From Sphingomonas natans (GTDB taxonomy: Bacteria; Pseudomonadota; Alphaproteobacteria; Sphingomonadales; Sphingomonadaceae): a stretch of 64,000 nt of DNA. Position 1 is the stretch's first letter. Every line of letters starts with the position of its first letter. A program made the translations under genes and the position numbers. Positions 31,096 to 39,906 of this stretch are shown piece by piece. The stretch spans positions 682,001 to 746,000 of the forward strand of contig NZ_JAUOTP010000001.1 of assembly GCF_030546695.1 (NCBI RefSeq). The letters are read 5' to 3'. A model generated the notes under the pieces. It did no database searches. It saw nothing but the letters and a program-made list of their open reading frames with translations, and was not told where the DNA came from.

Positions 31096-31970
31096 GCGAA
31101 CTCACCACCCTCGACGTCGCCTGGCTGGCGGCAAATCCGCTCCCCGATTTCGACGGCGTCGTCGACAAGAGCCAGCGCGGCCAGGCGCTGATCGTCGGCG
31201 GCAGCCCGAGCTCGCCCGCCGCGCCGATGCTGACCGCAGAGGCCGCGCTGCGCGCCGGTTGCGGCCGCGTCCGGATCGGCGTCGCCGCGGCGATGGTCCC
31301 GTCCATCGCCACCGCGCTGCCGGAGGCCGGCTATATCCCGCTCGCGGTCGACGGCACGGGCGCGATCGATGCCGATGCCGCCGATCTGCTCGCCGATAGC
31401 GCGGTGCGCACCGATGCGATCGCGATCGGCCCCGGCATGGGCGATCGCGCGAGCGCCGCGCGGCTCGTGGAGGCGCTGATCGCCGCCGCGCCCGACATGC
31501 CCTTCCTGCTCGATGCCGCCGCCTGCGCCTGCGCCGATCCGCTCGGCGAGCGCATCGCCGGCCATCCGGGGCATGTCGTCCTGACCCCGCATCCCGGCGA
31601 GATGGCCGCGCTGACCGGCCGCCATCTGGAGGATGTGATGCGCGATTGTGCCGGCGCCACGATCGATGCGGCACGCCGCTTCGATGCGATCGTCGCCTTG
31701 CGCTCGACCGAGACGTGGATCGCCGCGCCCGATGGCCGGCTGCTTCACTATCCGGGCGGCGGCGTGGGGCTGGCGACGGGCGGCTCGGGCGATGTCGGCG
31801 TCGGCATCATCTTGGGCCTGCTCGCGCGCGGCGCCGATCCGTTCCGGGCCGCCGCGTGGGGCACGTGGGTGCACGGCGAGGCCGGCCGCAGGCTGGGCGC
31901 GCCGGGCTTCCTTGCGCGCGAGATATTGCCGCTGATCCGAGACCTTATCCGCCGCCCCCTGGCGGTGTGA
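31092..31970 (+). CDS. nnrD: ADP-dependent NAD(P)H-hydrate dehydratase
   Basis: NnrD repairs hydrated NAD(P)H. The 292-residue ribokinase-fold protein has IVGGSPSSPAAPML, AIGPGMGD, LTPHPGEMAALTG and the catalytic LATGGSGDV (usual GGSGDVL). The epimerase partner NnrE, often fused, is absent here, so it must be encoded elsewhere. Start ATG 31092 overlaps the phosphatase stop by 4 bp; its 3' end overlaps the convergent DUF4893 gene by 26 bp. Confidence 0.92.
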   Translation: MSELTTLDVAWLAANPLPDFDGVVDKSQRGQALIVGGSPSSPAAPMLTAEAALRAGCGRVRIGVAAAMVPSIATALPEAGYIPLAVDGTGAIDADAADLLADSAVRTDAIAIGPGMGDRASAARLVEALIAAAPDMPFLLDAAACACADPLGERIAGHPGHVVLTPHPGEMAALTGRHLEDVMRDCAGATIDAARRFDAIVALRSTETWIAAPDGRLLHYPGGGVGLATGGSGDVGVGIILGLLARGADPFRAAAWGTWVHGEAGRRLGAPGFLAREILPLIRDLIRRPLAV

Positions 31971-32583
31971 CCGCGTTCGTCTTGGGGAGCAGCTCGATCA
32001 CGTCGGTCTGCGATTCCCAGATCGGCTGCGGCAGCACCAGCCGCCAGCGATGCGGCCCGATCCGTTCGACGAGGCCGATCACGTCGCGATCATGATCGCG
32101 CCCGTAGTCCAGCGCGCGCGGCTCGTCCCCCAGCGCCATCGCGCCGAGGAAGATCAGCCGCGTCGGATCGAACGGCCACAGCGTCCCGCTCGGCCGCTGA
32201 GGGCCATCGAGCTTGATGAAGCGCCCCGCGCCGACCCGGCAGGTCGCGGCGGGATAGACGCTGAAGGCCGATCCGGTCGCGGCCTTGCGCCCGATCTTGA
32301 TCGTCCGGCACTCATAATCGCCGTCGGGCAGGATCGGATTCTCGAGCCCCGCGTCCGGATCGAGCAGCGCGCCCTCGTCCGCGATCGCCGCGCTTTGCCC
32401 CGCTGCCCGCGCCTGATCGAGCCCGAGCACCCAGGCGTCGCGCCAGTTGCGCAGCCGGCTGCGGTCCGCCTCGGTGATGACGAGGCGCCACGCGGTCGGG
32501 CTGGGAGGACGCTTCGCCGCCCATGCGACGCTTGCGACGAGCGGGAGCGAGGCGACGAAAGCGAGAAGATGTGTGGCTCGCAC
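31945..32583 (-). CDS. DUF4893 domain protein, secreted
   Basis: A 212-residue protein of the sphingomonad DUF4893 family, function unknown. The N-terminal signal peptide (AFVASLPLVASVAWA) implies export. The core has WRLVITEADRSRLRNWRDAW, YECRTIKIG and a Pro/Gly-rich tail. The start is GTG 32583. Two Cys residues could form a disulfide. Its 3' end overlaps nnrD by 26 bp. Confidence 0.85.
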   Translation of the reverse strand: MRATHLLAFVASLPLVASVAWAAKRPPSPTAWRLVITEADRSRLRNWRDAWVLGLDQARAAGQSAAIADEGALLDPDAGLENPILPDGDYECRTIKIGRKAATGSAFSVYPAATCRVGAGRFIKLDGPQRPSGTLWPFDPTRLIFLGAMALGDEPRALDYGRDHDRDVIGLVERIGPHRWRLVLPQPIWESQTDVIELLPKTNAVTPPGGGG

Positions 32584-32651
32584 GACCGCAGACTAGCCGG
32601 GATGCGTGTCTTTACAATGGCCTTCCCAGCACGGCGCAGAGACTTTCGCGC

Positions 32652-33254
32652 TCAGCCCCGCGCGGGCGGCGCGAACGGCACGAGCATCGGCACGCGGCGG
32701 CGATAGGCGGCATAGGCCCCCGCTCCCAGTTCCTCGGCAAGAAAGCGCTCCTCCAGCCGCGCCTTGATCGAGTAGCCGAGGATCATCAGCGCGAAGCCGG
32801 CAAGCGCGGTCGGCGTGCCTTTGCCCAGCCCGATCGCCGCCGATCCCATCAGCAAGGCGGTGTAGATCGGGTGGCGGACCAGCGCATAGGGCCCGCTGTC
32901 GATGATCCGATGCCCCTCCTTGCGCGTGACCGCGGCCGACCAGAGCTTGCCGAGCGTGAGCCGCGACCAGATGGCGAGGATCATGCCGCCCAATGCCAGC
33001 AAGGCGAGCAGCCAGCCGAGCGACGGCGGCACATGCCACAGCCGCGGCAGGAACGGAGTCCATCGCAGGCCCTGCGGCGTGCGCCGATAGATGCCGTCCG
33101 CGAACATCAGCGCGAAGGCGAGGATGTTGATCGTCCGATAGACCGCCTGTCGCCGGGCGGGCACGGCAACGTCGGTCCGGTTCGCCCACAGGCCGAGCGC
33201 GAGCCAGACGATGCCCCACAGCGTCCAAATCCCGAAAATCGAGGCGAGCCACAT
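32652..33254 (-). CDS. Isoprenylcysteine/phospholipid carboxyl methyltransferase-like membrane protein
   Basis: A 200-residue membrane protein of the ICMT/PEMT family. Five or so membrane segments precede the conserved methyltransferase tail HRIIDSGPYALVRHPIYTALLM and the Glu-rich ARLEERFLAEELG. The family uses S-adenosylmethionine to methylate lipid or isoprenylated substrates; many bacterial members have unknown substrates. It starts at ATG 33254, shortly downstream of the patatin gene on the same strand. Confidence 0.88.
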   Translation of the reverse strand: MWLASIFGIWTLWGIVWLALGLWANRTDVAVPARRQAVYRTINILAFALMFADGIYRRTPQGLRWTPFLPRLWHVPPSLGWLLALLALGGMILAIWSRLTLGKLWSAAVTRKEGHRIIDSGPYALVRHPIYTALLMGSAAIGLGKGTPTALAGFALMILGYSIKARLEERFLAEELGAGAYAAYRRRVPMLVPFAPPARG

Positions 33255-33295
33255 GATGCGCGTGTATTACACGAGCACCACGCCTGGCAAGCCGC

Positions 33296-34426
33296 CTAGC
33301 CCGGGACGAGATCGAAGGCGGCGGTCTTGCCGTCGAGGATGTTGCGCGCGAGCAGCGACGACTTGGTCATCGTTTCGGCCACCGCGGCGCGGCCGGCGAG
33401 CCAATGCTCGCGCATCGTCCGCGCCGAGAATTCATAGTCGCGCGATCCGCCCTCCCACGCATTGGCACGGTAGATGAGCTGGACGAGGCTCAGCGCGCGC
33501 TCGTTGGCGAGCGCATCGAGCTTCATCACGTCGGGGTCGTCCTTCATCGCCGCCGGCAGCTTGGCGAGCACGTTGCGGATGACCTCGCGCTCGCCGCGCA
33601 GCTTGAGCATCATGTCGGTCACCTGCCGCGTCCGGCTGGAGAACTGGATCTCCTTGGCGCGCGCGACGACGTCGGTGATCGTCTTCGGCCGCACCGGATT
33701 TGCGGCCGGGAACAGATCGACCTGGAAGACGAGCATGTCCTCGTCCTGATGATCCAATATGTGCGTCAGCGGCGTGTTCGACACGAGGCCCCCGTCCCAC
33801 CACCATTTGCCGTCGATCTCGACCGGCGGCAGCCCAGGCGGCAGCGCGCCCGAGGCCATGATGTGGCGCGCGTCGATCCGCGTCTCGGTCGTGTCGAAGA
33901 AGCAGAAATTGCCCGACTCGACCTCGACCGCGCCGACCGACAGCCGCACCGGCCCGGAATTGAGCAGGTCCCAGTCGACGAGCCGATCGAGCGTGCGGCG
34001 CAGCGGCGACGTATCGTAGAGGCTGAGCGCGCCGTCCGATCCCGGCACCGCGAAGGCGGGCGGCACCCAGCGCGGCGCGAACATGCCGGGCACGCCCGTC
34101 GTCGCCACCACCGCCGCCGAATATTCGTGGAGCATCTCGCGCCCCTGCTCGCCCGTGATCAGCGGAAAGCTCGGCTGGCTCGACGAGGTCTCGGCCCAGA
34201 AGGCCTCCAGCGCCTGCATCCGCTGGCCCGGCGGATTGCCCGCGATCAGCGCGCTATTGATCGCGCCGATCGAGATGCCCGCGACCCAATCGAGCGCGAT
34301 GCCGCGTTCCTCCAGCGCCTCGAACACGCCGATCTGGAACGAGCCGAGCGCGCCCCCGCCCTGGAGGACGAGCGCGACTTTGTCGGGGAGCGGGAGCGAG
34401 CGGAGATTGGGGTCAGCTTCAGCCAT
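33296..34426 (-). CDS. Patatin-like phospholipase (DUF3734-type)
   Basis: A 376-residue patatin family lipid acyl hydrolase. The oxyanion loop is LQGGGALGSF (about 21-30), the nucleophile elbow is GISIG (50-54, Ser52), and the catalytic Asp is in WWDGGLVS. The C-terminal third resembles DUF3734. No signal peptide is seen, so it is probably cytosolic or membrane-associated. It is divergent from the YpfJ-type metalloprotease gene, with 104 bp between starts. Confidence 0.93.
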   Translation of the reverse strand: MAEADPNLRSLPLPDKVALVLQGGGALGSFQIGVFEALEERGIALDWVAGISIGAINSALIAGNPPGQRMQALEAFWAETSSSQPSFPLITGEQGREMLHEYSAAVVATTGVPGMFAPRWVPPAFAVPGSDGALSLYDTSPLRRTLDRLVDWDLLNSGPVRLSVGAVEVESGNFCFFDTTETRIDARHIMASGALPPGLPPVEIDGKWWWDGGLVSNTPLTHILDHQDEDMLVFQVDLFPAANPVRPKTITDVVARAKEIQFSSRTRQVTDMMLKLRGEREVIRNVLAKLPAAMKDDPDVMKLDALANERALSLVQLIYRANAWEGGSRDYEFSARTMREHWLAGRAAVAETMTKSSLLARNILDGKTAAFDLVPG

Positions 34427-34530
34427 GAGCCCGCGTTAAACCAGGCGAAATCGGCCGTGAAGCGCGAAGCATGCAACCGCACGGGCAAGCGACGCATTCA
34501 GCCCGTAACGATTAGGTCAGGAACTCCACG

Positions 34531-35424
34531 ATGCGGCTCGACGATTACAGGGATAGCGACAATGTCGAGCAGCAGAGCGGCGGGGGCGGCGGCGGTTTCG
34601 GCGGCGGCGGTGGTGGCCTCGGCCTGATCTTCGGGCTGATCGCGAGCCGCTTCGGCATCGGCGGCATCGTCGTGCTCGTCATCGGCATGATGCTGTTCGG
34701 GATGAACCCCTTGTCGCTGCTCGGCGGCGGCGGCGCGCCGCAGCAGGCGCGCGTGGAGCAGAAGAGCGCGGCGCAGGTCTGCTCGGCCGATCCGGCGCAC
34801 ACCTTCTCGTGCCGCGTCCTTGCCAGCACCGAGGATACGTGGGCCAAGCTCTTCCAGGCCCGCGGCGCGCAATATTCGCCGACGATCCTGAGCTTCTACA
34901 ATGGCAGCGGCTCATCGGGCTGCGGCGCCGCGCAATCGGCGATGGGCCCCTTCTACTGCCCGACCGACAAGAAGGTCTATCTCGACACCGGCTTCTTCGA
35001 CGAGCTCACCAACCGCTTCAAGGCCGCCGGCGACTTCGCCGAGGCCTATGTCATCGCGCACGAAGTCGGCCATCACGTCCAGAACCTGACCGGCATCGCC
35101 GACAAGGTCCGCGCCGGCCAGCAGGCAGGCGACGAAGCCGCGGGCAATGCGCTCCAGGTCAAGATGGAGCTGCAGGCCGATTGCTATGCGGGCGTCTGGG
35201 CCGCCAACAATCGCGACCGGCTCGAGCCCGGCGACATCGAGGAGGGCCTGCGCGCCGCCAATGCCATCGGCGACGACACGCTCCAGAAGTCGGCCGGCCG
35301 CACGCCGATGCCCGACAGCTTCACCCACGGCACTTCCGCCGAGCGCATGGCCTGGCTCAAGCGCGGCCTCGACAGCGGCGATCCCGCCCAGTGCGACACG
35401 TTCACGGGCTCGATCGACCGGTAG
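34531..35424 (+). CDS. Neutral zinc metallopeptidase, YpfJ family
   Basis: A 297-residue protein. Near its N-terminus are Gly-rich runs (SGGGGGGFGGGGGG) and one membrane segment (GIGGIVVLVIGMMLF). The rest is a zinc peptidase domain with VIAHEVGHHVQN as the metal site and MELQADCYAGVWAA supplying the third ligand. Four or more Cys in the external domain suggest disulfides. Function in the family is unknown. AGGA lies 8 bases before ATG 34531. Tandem GGC codons make the early sequence repetitive. Confidence 0.92.
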   Translation: MRLDDYRDSDNVEQQSGGGGGGFGGGGGGLGLIFGLIASRFGIGGIVVLVIGMMLFGMNPLSLLGGGGAPQQARVEQKSAAQVCSADPAHTFSCRVLASTEDTWAKLFQARGAQYSPTILSFYNGSGSSGCGAAQSAMGPFYCPTDKKVYLDTGFFDELTNRFKAAGDFAEAYVIAHEVGHHVQNLTGIADKVRAGQQAGDEAAGNALQVKMELQADCYAGVWAANNRDRLEPGDIEEGLRAANAIGDDTLQKSAGRTPMPDSFTHGTSAERMAWLKRGLDSGDPAQCDTFTGSIDR

Positions 35425-35465
35425 ATCCCTGTCCGCTGGGACTGGAGCTTTAGAAAGAAGATTTC

Positions 35466-35561
35466 CACGCGGAGACGCGGAGACGCAGAGAGAAGAAAAG
35501 CGGCGCAGCCATCCCCGTTGTCTTCTTCTCTCCGCGTCTCCGCGTCTCCGCGTCTCCGCGT
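35466..35561. repeat. Long hairpin made of GGAGACGC tandem units
   Basis: The left arm (35466-35497) is built from CGGAGACG units and ends AGAGAGAAGAA. The right arm (35522-35561) reads TTCTTCTCTCCGCGTCTCCG and continues with two more CGTCTCCG units. The arms pair over about 30 bp around a 24-base centre. It lies between the convergent YpfJ-type and exchanger genes and could end transcripts from both sides. Confidence 0.85.
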
Positions 35562-35596
35562 GATTCAATCTTTTCACCGCATTCGCGGAGCGTCGG

Positions 35597-36595
35597 TCAC
35601 ACCGCCAGCAACAGCCCCACGAAGGCCACGTAGAACAGTCCCATCCCCGCCAGCAGCCGCCGCGAGACGACCCCGCGCGAGAAGCAGACGAGCATCGTCA
35701 GGATCGCCGCCGCGGTCACCCCCGCCGAGATCAGCAGCTCGTGCCCCAGCAGCCAGGGCGTGAAGAACAGGCCGAACGCCGTCGGCACGGTCGCCTGGAT
35801 CATCATCGCGCCCGAGATATTGGCGAGCGCGAGCCGATATTTGCCCTGCCGCACCCAGATGATCGCGTTCATCGTCTCGGGCAGCTCGGTCGCGATCGGG
35901 CTCAGCAGCAAGGCGGTCAGCTGCGGCTTGAGGCCCAGCGCCGGGCCGATGACTCCGAGCTGGCCGACGAAAGTACGCGAGGCGAGGAAGATAACGACGA
36001 GCGCGATCCCCGTCTGCAGCAGCGCCATCGCGGTGTGCGGCTCGGGCGCCTTGGGCTGGAGGCGGAGCGGCTCCATCTCCTCCTCGCCCAGGCTGCTTTC
36101 GCCGCGCATCTCGCGCAGCACATAGATGCCGTAGGCGGCGAGGAAGAGCAGCCCGGTCCAGGCCTTCAGCGAGAAAAGCACCAGCCCCAGCGCGATCTTC
36201 AGCGCGAACAGCACGAGGAACCACGCCTGATCGTCGCGCAGCCCGCGGAAATCGCCGCGCACCTCGGCGGTGAGCGGAAAGCGCTGGCGCGTGATCAGCA
36301 GCACGATACCGACCGTCGCATAAGCGATCGTCGAGAGCGCGAGCGGCCCGCCCAGCGCCGCGCCGACCCCCAGTTCCTTCGACGCCGCCGTCGCGCCGAA
36401 CGCGACCGCGACCAACGTCACCACGCTCTCCGGCAAGGCGGTGCCGAATGCGGCGAGTACGCTGCCCGTCGCCTGCGTGCCGACCGCCAGGCGCCGCCCG
36501 ACCCACTCGACGCCGTTCACGAAAAACTCGCACGACAGATAGATGACGATTGCGGAGCCGATCAGCAGGATGATCGGTACTATCAGGCTGGGCAC
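35597..36595 (-). CDS. Calcium/cation antiporter (CaCA superfamily)
   Basis: A 332-residue membrane protein with two homologous halves. The first alpha repeat is FGTALPESVVTLVA and the second is SPIATELPETMNAII, the paired acidic motifs of sodium/calcium exchanger-like proteins. An acidic cytosolic loop (SSLGEEEME) separates the halves. The start is GTG 36595 with GGGAG six bases upstream; the frame upstream is Arg-rich and not family-like. It likely exchanges Ca2+ or another cation across the inner membrane. Confidence 0.9.
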   Translation of the reverse strand: MPSLIVPIILLIGSAIVIYLSCEFFVNGVEWVGRRLAVGTQATGSVLAAFGTALPESVVTLVAVAFGATAASKELGVGAALGGPLALSTIAYATVGIVLLITRQRFPLTAEVRGDFRGLRDDQAWFLVLFALKIALGLVLFSLKAWTGLLFLAAYGIYVLREMRGESSLGEEEMEPLRLQPKAPEPHTAMALLQTGIALVVIFLASRTFVGQLGVIGPALGLKPQLTALLLSPIATELPETMNAIIWVRQGKYRLALANISGAMMIQATVPTAFGLFFTPWLLGHELLISAGVTAAAILTMLVCFSRGVVSRRLLAGMGLFYVAFVGLLLAV

Positions 36596-36816
36596 TGGAG
36601 ACTCCCGGGGCCGGCGGCGACGCGCATGAACCGGCCGCCGCCCGGCCCCGAGCGTCCGCCGATCCATGGTCTCGCCAAGCACATGCCGCACGCGCCACGG
36701 GCGAACCCGATTGTGTTGACGCGCGCCCCGTATCGTCGGGCGGCTACTCCCCAAGGAAGGAGGCTGTTTTGGCGCGCGTCAACATTGGGGTCAAGAGGCG
36801 GCGGTCTGACTCCTGC

Positions 36817-36926
36817 CCGTTGGGTTCGAGCAGCATCGAGCTTGTCGAGATGCGCCCGTCGAGAACTCCGTCGCACATTCTCGACTGCGATCTCGACCGG
36901 GCTCGATCTCCGCTCGAAACGAACGG
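36817..36926. repeat. Dispersed repeat, family A, copy 2
   Basis: The segment matches the reverse complement of 7604-7704 over most of its length, with shared blocks GTCGAGAACT, CTCGACTGCGATCTCGAC and CTCGATCTCCGCTCGAA. It is bounded by CCGTTGG and GAACGG. It lies downstream of the DUF2171 gene's terminator. Confidence 0.75.
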
Positions 36927-36940
36927 ATCGGTAAAAGCAC

Positions 36941-36972
36941 AAAGAAAAAGGCCCGGCGTCGCCACCGGGCCC
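36941..36972 (-). terminator. Rho-independent terminator of the DUF2171 gene
   Basis: On the minus strand, a GC-rich hairpin (GGCCCGG and CCGGGCC arms at 36965-36971 and 36950-36956) is followed directly by TTTTTCTTT. It lies 26 bp past the stop of the DUF2171 gene. Confidence 0.88.
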
Positions 36973-36997
36973 CTCTCCGTAATCCGTCGCCCGGGCC

Positions 36998-37903
36998 TCA
37001 ATAGGTGCCCGAAAAGCTCCGGTTGAGATTGGTCGAGCGATCCTCGTCCTGTCCGCCGAACAGGCCGCCCGCATTGCGATCCTCGTCGCGCCAATGCGCC
37101 TTGGCCTGGTCCGCGGTTTTGCTGATCGTGATCGTGTCTTCCACTGATTGGAGCCATGACGACGGGATCGAATGATGATGCCCGCGCGCATCCTGGTCGG
37201 TCTTGGTCAGCTTGATCCGGTCGCCGCGGACATGATCGACGGTGCCGACATGCTGGCCGTCCGAGCCGAGCACCTCCTGATGCTCCTGCACCTTGCCGAG
37301 CAGATCGCGCTGGCTCTGCCGCGTCTGGCGCCAGCTGTGGAATTCGCTGTCGAACTTCTGCTGATGCTCGCGGCGATACTCGTCGTAGTCCTGATCGAGC
37401 TGCTGGACCTGGCGGCTGCGCCATGAATGGTAGCCGGGATCGCGGCCGCTATCGCTGCGATCATTGCCTGCACCACGCGTCGGCCCGTAATCGCCGGCCG
37501 AATATCCGCCGCCGATATCGCCGCCATAGCTCGGCCCGGCATAGCCCGAGCCGTAGGGCGCGAAGCGATCGCTGTCGCGATAGCGCGAGTCCGCACGATT
37601 GTCGTAACGCTCGTCGAAGCGGCGGCGGCGCTCGGCCTCCTCGTCGCCGAACCACGAGCGGACCTCGTCGCCGGCGCGATCGAAGAAGCCGCGATCCTGA
37701 TAGTCATAGCCGCGCGGATCGCGCCCATAATCGCCGCGACCAGCGTCGCCGCGATCGCTGAAGCGCGGACCGGTCTGGTCGTTGCGGGGCTGTCCGCCGC
37801 GCCCGTGAGCGCCGTAGCTGCGATTGCGTTCGGCATCGCGCGCATAGTCGCGGCCGCGATCGTCGTTTGTGCCGCCGAAGCGGTTGTCACGCTCGTAAGC
37901 CAT
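36998..37903 (-). CDS. DUF2171 domain protein with Arg/Asp/Gly-rich N-terminus
   Basis: A hydrophilic 301-residue protein. The N-terminal 170 residues are low complexity (Arg, Asp, Gly, Tyr), with one ordered-looking SWFGDEEAERRR motif, seen in sphingomonad stress-type proteins. The C-terminal part has a coiled-coil-like helix, then a DUF2171 domain (VLGSDGQHVGTVDHVRGDRIKL). Function is unknown. ATG 37903 has AGGAGG six bases upstream, and a strong terminator follows at 36941-36972. It is divergent from rbfA. Confidence 0.87.
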   Translation of the reverse strand: MAYERDNRFGGTNDDRGRDYARDAERNRSYGAHGRGGQPRNDQTGPRFSDRGDAGRGDYGRDPRGYDYQDRGFFDRAGDEVRSWFGDEEAERRRRFDERYDNRADSRYRDSDRFAPYGSGYAGPSYGGDIGGGYSAGDYGPTRGAGNDRSDSGRDPGYHSWRSRQVQQLDQDYDEYRREHQQKFDSEFHSWRQTRQSQRDLLGKVQEHQEVLGSDGQHVGTVDHVRGDRIKLTKTDQDARGHHHSIPSSWLQSVEDTITISKTADQAKAHWRDEDRNAGGLFGGQDEDRSTNLNRSFSGTY

Positions 37904-38147
37904 TCGATCCTCCTGCTTTTCTCTCCAGAAAGAGCGTCGGTCTCTGCGGGCCGGCGCCGTGGGAAGATAAACCGACGGAGCCTTAAGCGGGTTCCTGCCC
38001 GGCGCGGCGGATGCGCCCCTCGCTGCGGTGAAACGAGCCGATCGTGTGACCGCGAAGGAACCAGCCGCAATGGCTTTTCGTATCGCACTGTAACGAGCTT
38101 GCTCGCGCCCCTCGCCATTCCGGGCGGGCACCTCTAGGGAGGCGGCC

Positions 38148-38546
38148 ATGCGTACGAACCCAACTGGCGAGGGCCGCTCGGTACGCCTGCTCCGCGTCGG
38201 CGAGCAGGTGCGGCACAAACTGGCCGAGATCCTGATGCGCGGTGACGTGCATGACGACGTGCTGAGCGCGCATCCGGTATCGGTTACCGAGGTGCGGATG
38301 TCGCCCGATCTGCGCCACGCGATGGTGTTCGTGAAGCCGATGCTCGGCCGCGAGGAGGCGATCGTACTAAAAGCGCTGCGCACCAATACCGCCTATCTGC
38401 AGAGCGAGATCGCCAAGTCGATCAATCTCAAATATGCCGCGAAACTGCGCTTCGAACTCGACGAGAGCTTCGACGAAGGCGCGCGTATCGATGCTTTGCT
38501 CAATTCTCCGATCGTGAAGCGGGACCTTGATGACGACGATGCTTAA
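38148..38546 (+). CDS. rbfA: Ribosome-binding factor A
   Basis: RbfA is a cold-shock 30S maturation factor with a KH-like fold. The 132-residue protein shows [35 protein letters not shown] and the [16 protein letters not shown] segment typical of the family. The usual upstream neighbour infB is absent; a divergent DUF2171 gene lies there instead. The downstream lipoprotein gene overlaps by 17 bp. Confidence 0.95.
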   Translation: MRTNPTGEGRSVRLLRVGEQVRHKLAEILMRGDVHDDVLSAHPVSVTEVRMSPDLRHAMVFVKPMLGREEAIVLKALRTNTAYLQSEIAKSINLKYAAKLRFELDESFDEGARIDALLNSPIVKRDLDDDDA

Positions 38547-39186
38547 GCGCGCCGCCACTCTCATGATGCTGCCGCTCGCTTTGTCGGCGTGCGGCACCAG
38601 CAAGCCGAGCGAACCGGATACGGACGGCAAGATCGTGCGCGCCGTGCTTGGCATGCTCGCCTCGGACGGCAAGCCGCTCTGCGTCGAGCGGATCACCTAT
38701 GGCAGCCCGCTCGTCCAGTATCGCGTCGCGCGGCGCGGGCGGCTCGAGCGTTATTATGCGCTCGAATGGTATCCGCCGACGCCGTTCCGCCCGCCCGCCA
38801 TGCCGACGCAGCAGCAGTTGCGCGAGGATGTCGCCGCCGAGCGTCGCGCCGACATCCCCGAGCCGCCCGTCCGCCGCGACATGCTGCCGCGCGACCAGCG
38901 CTCTTTGATCGACGGCCAGGCCTTCGCCATCTCGGAGGCCGCGGTGCAGACGCACGTCGCGATGATCAAGGACAGCTGGGTGCCAAAGAACGTCCATGCG
39001 CGCTGGTGGCCGGGCAAGGATGTCTCGGTCGGCTGCACCGCCCAGTTCGTGCTGTCGGGCGTCAAGCGCAGCGACAAGATCGCGTTCGTCGCGGTACGCG
39101 TCTATCACTGGGGCACGCTTTACGCGCTCGAGCCGCAGGGCAATGACTGGAAGGTCACCGCCCAGTGGGGGAGCTGGATGTATTGA
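38530..39186 (+). CDS. Lipoprotein of unknown function
   Basis: A protein of about 218 residues with a lipoprotein signal: a hydrophobic run ending in the lipobox LSAC, so it is anchored to a membrane. The mature part has Trp/Tyr-rich segments ([29 protein letters not shown]) and no domain I can name. Starts ATG 38530 or 38539 are both possible. Its first 17 bp overlap the rbfA end. Confidence 0.8.
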   Translation: MTTMLKRAATLMMLPLALSACGTSKPSEPDTDGKIVRAVLGMLASDGKPLCVERITYGSPLVQYRVARRGRLERYYALEWYPPTPFRPPAMPTQQQLREDVAAERRADIPEPPVRRDMLPRDQRSLIDGQAFAISEAAVQTHVAMIKDSWVPKNVHARWWPGKDVSVGCTAQFVLSGVKRSDKIAFVAVRVYHWGTLYALEPQGNDWKVTAQWGSWMY

Positions 39187-39250
39187 GCGCGACGCTCGAT
39201 CCCTTGCTCCTGATATTGACCAGAAACCGTTCGTGCAGCTCCCCTGAAAT

Positions 39251-39333
39251 CCGTTCGTGCTGAGCTTGTCGAAACACTGTCCTTCCTTCGCTCGAACGGT
39301 AGAGCGGCACTTCGACCGGCTCAGCGCGAACGG
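39251..39333. repeat. Dispersed inverted repeat, family B, copy 2
   Basis: An imperfect palindrome starting CCGTTCGTGCTGAGCTTG and ending GGCTCAGCGCGAACGG, between the lipoprotein gene and the GNAT gene. A partial extra arm (ACCGTTCGTGCAGCTC) lies just upstream at about 39226-39241. It shares its ends with copies at 21263-21349 and 45168-45248. Confidence 0.85.
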
Positions 39334-39339
39334 CTCTAA

Positions 39340-39906
39340 ATGATGACACCACCCACCGCTTCGCTTCTCAAAAGCCCTCCCTCCCGGGACGGCATCCGCC
39401 TCGTGCCGCTGTCCGCGGATCATCGCGAAGGCCTGCGCGCGGTCTGCGCCGAGGATGTGGCGATCTGGGAGATCTATCCGGTCAATTTCGGCTTGGACGG
39501 GTTCGACGCCGCCTTCGATATCATGCTCGCGCGCCCCGACCGGATCATCTTCGTGATCCATGACGGCGATGCCCTCGTCGGCATGACCGGCTATATCCTG
39601 ACGATGATCGCCTATCAGACGGTCGAGATCGGCAACTCCTATATCCGCCCCGCCGCGCGCGGCACCGGGCTCAACGGCCGGCTCAAGCGGCTGATGATCG
39701 ATCACGCCTTCGCCTCCGGCATCCGCCGCGTCGAGCTGCGTGCCGACAGCCGCAACACGCGCTCCTGCGCCGCGATTCGCAAGGTCGGCGGCGTGCTCGA
39801 TGGCGTACTCCGCCAGGAGCGCGCGACCTGGACGGGCCATGTCCGCGACACCTGCGTCTTCTCGATATTGGCGAGCGAATGGCCGAACCCCTCCACGGCT
39901 GGCTGA
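39340..39906 (+). CDS. GNAT family N-acetyltransferase
   Basis: A 188-residue GNAT protein with the acetyl-CoA loop ARGTGLNGRLKRL (motif A), a following helix (IDHAFASGIRRVELRAD) and the NTRSCAAIRKVGG block typical of RimJ/RimL-like enzymes. The acceptor is unknown. Two adjacent Met codons start the frame at 39340. The truB start lies inside its end (28-bp overlap), so it is probably cotranscribed with truB. Confidence 0.88.
   Translation: MMTPPTASLLKSPPSRDGIRLVPLSADHREGLRAVCAEDVAIWEIYPVNFGLDGFDAAFDIMLARPDRIIFVIHDGDALVGMTGYILTMIAYQTVEIGNSYIRPAARGTGLNGRLKRLMIDHAFASGIRRVELRADSRNTRSCAAIRKVGGVLDGVLRQERATWTGHVRDTCVFSILASEWPNPSTAG

Larger units (their letters stand above)
36596..36997. other. 402-bp spacer holding repeat A and a terminator
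   Basis: No gene is supported here. The spacer contains the upstream region of the exchanger gene, a second family A repeat (36817-36926) and a terminator facing left (36941-36972). Short frames across it have no recognisable protein features. Confidence 0.7.

Noticed and set aside
34571-34620. Tandem GGC runs at the start of the YpfJ-type gene as a regulatory repeat
   Set aside because: They encode the Gly-rich N-terminus of the protein and are explained by codon use.
36744-37426. Short frames near the DUF2171 gene
   Set aside because: They lie in the family A repeat or opposite the DUF2171 gene and show no protein features.
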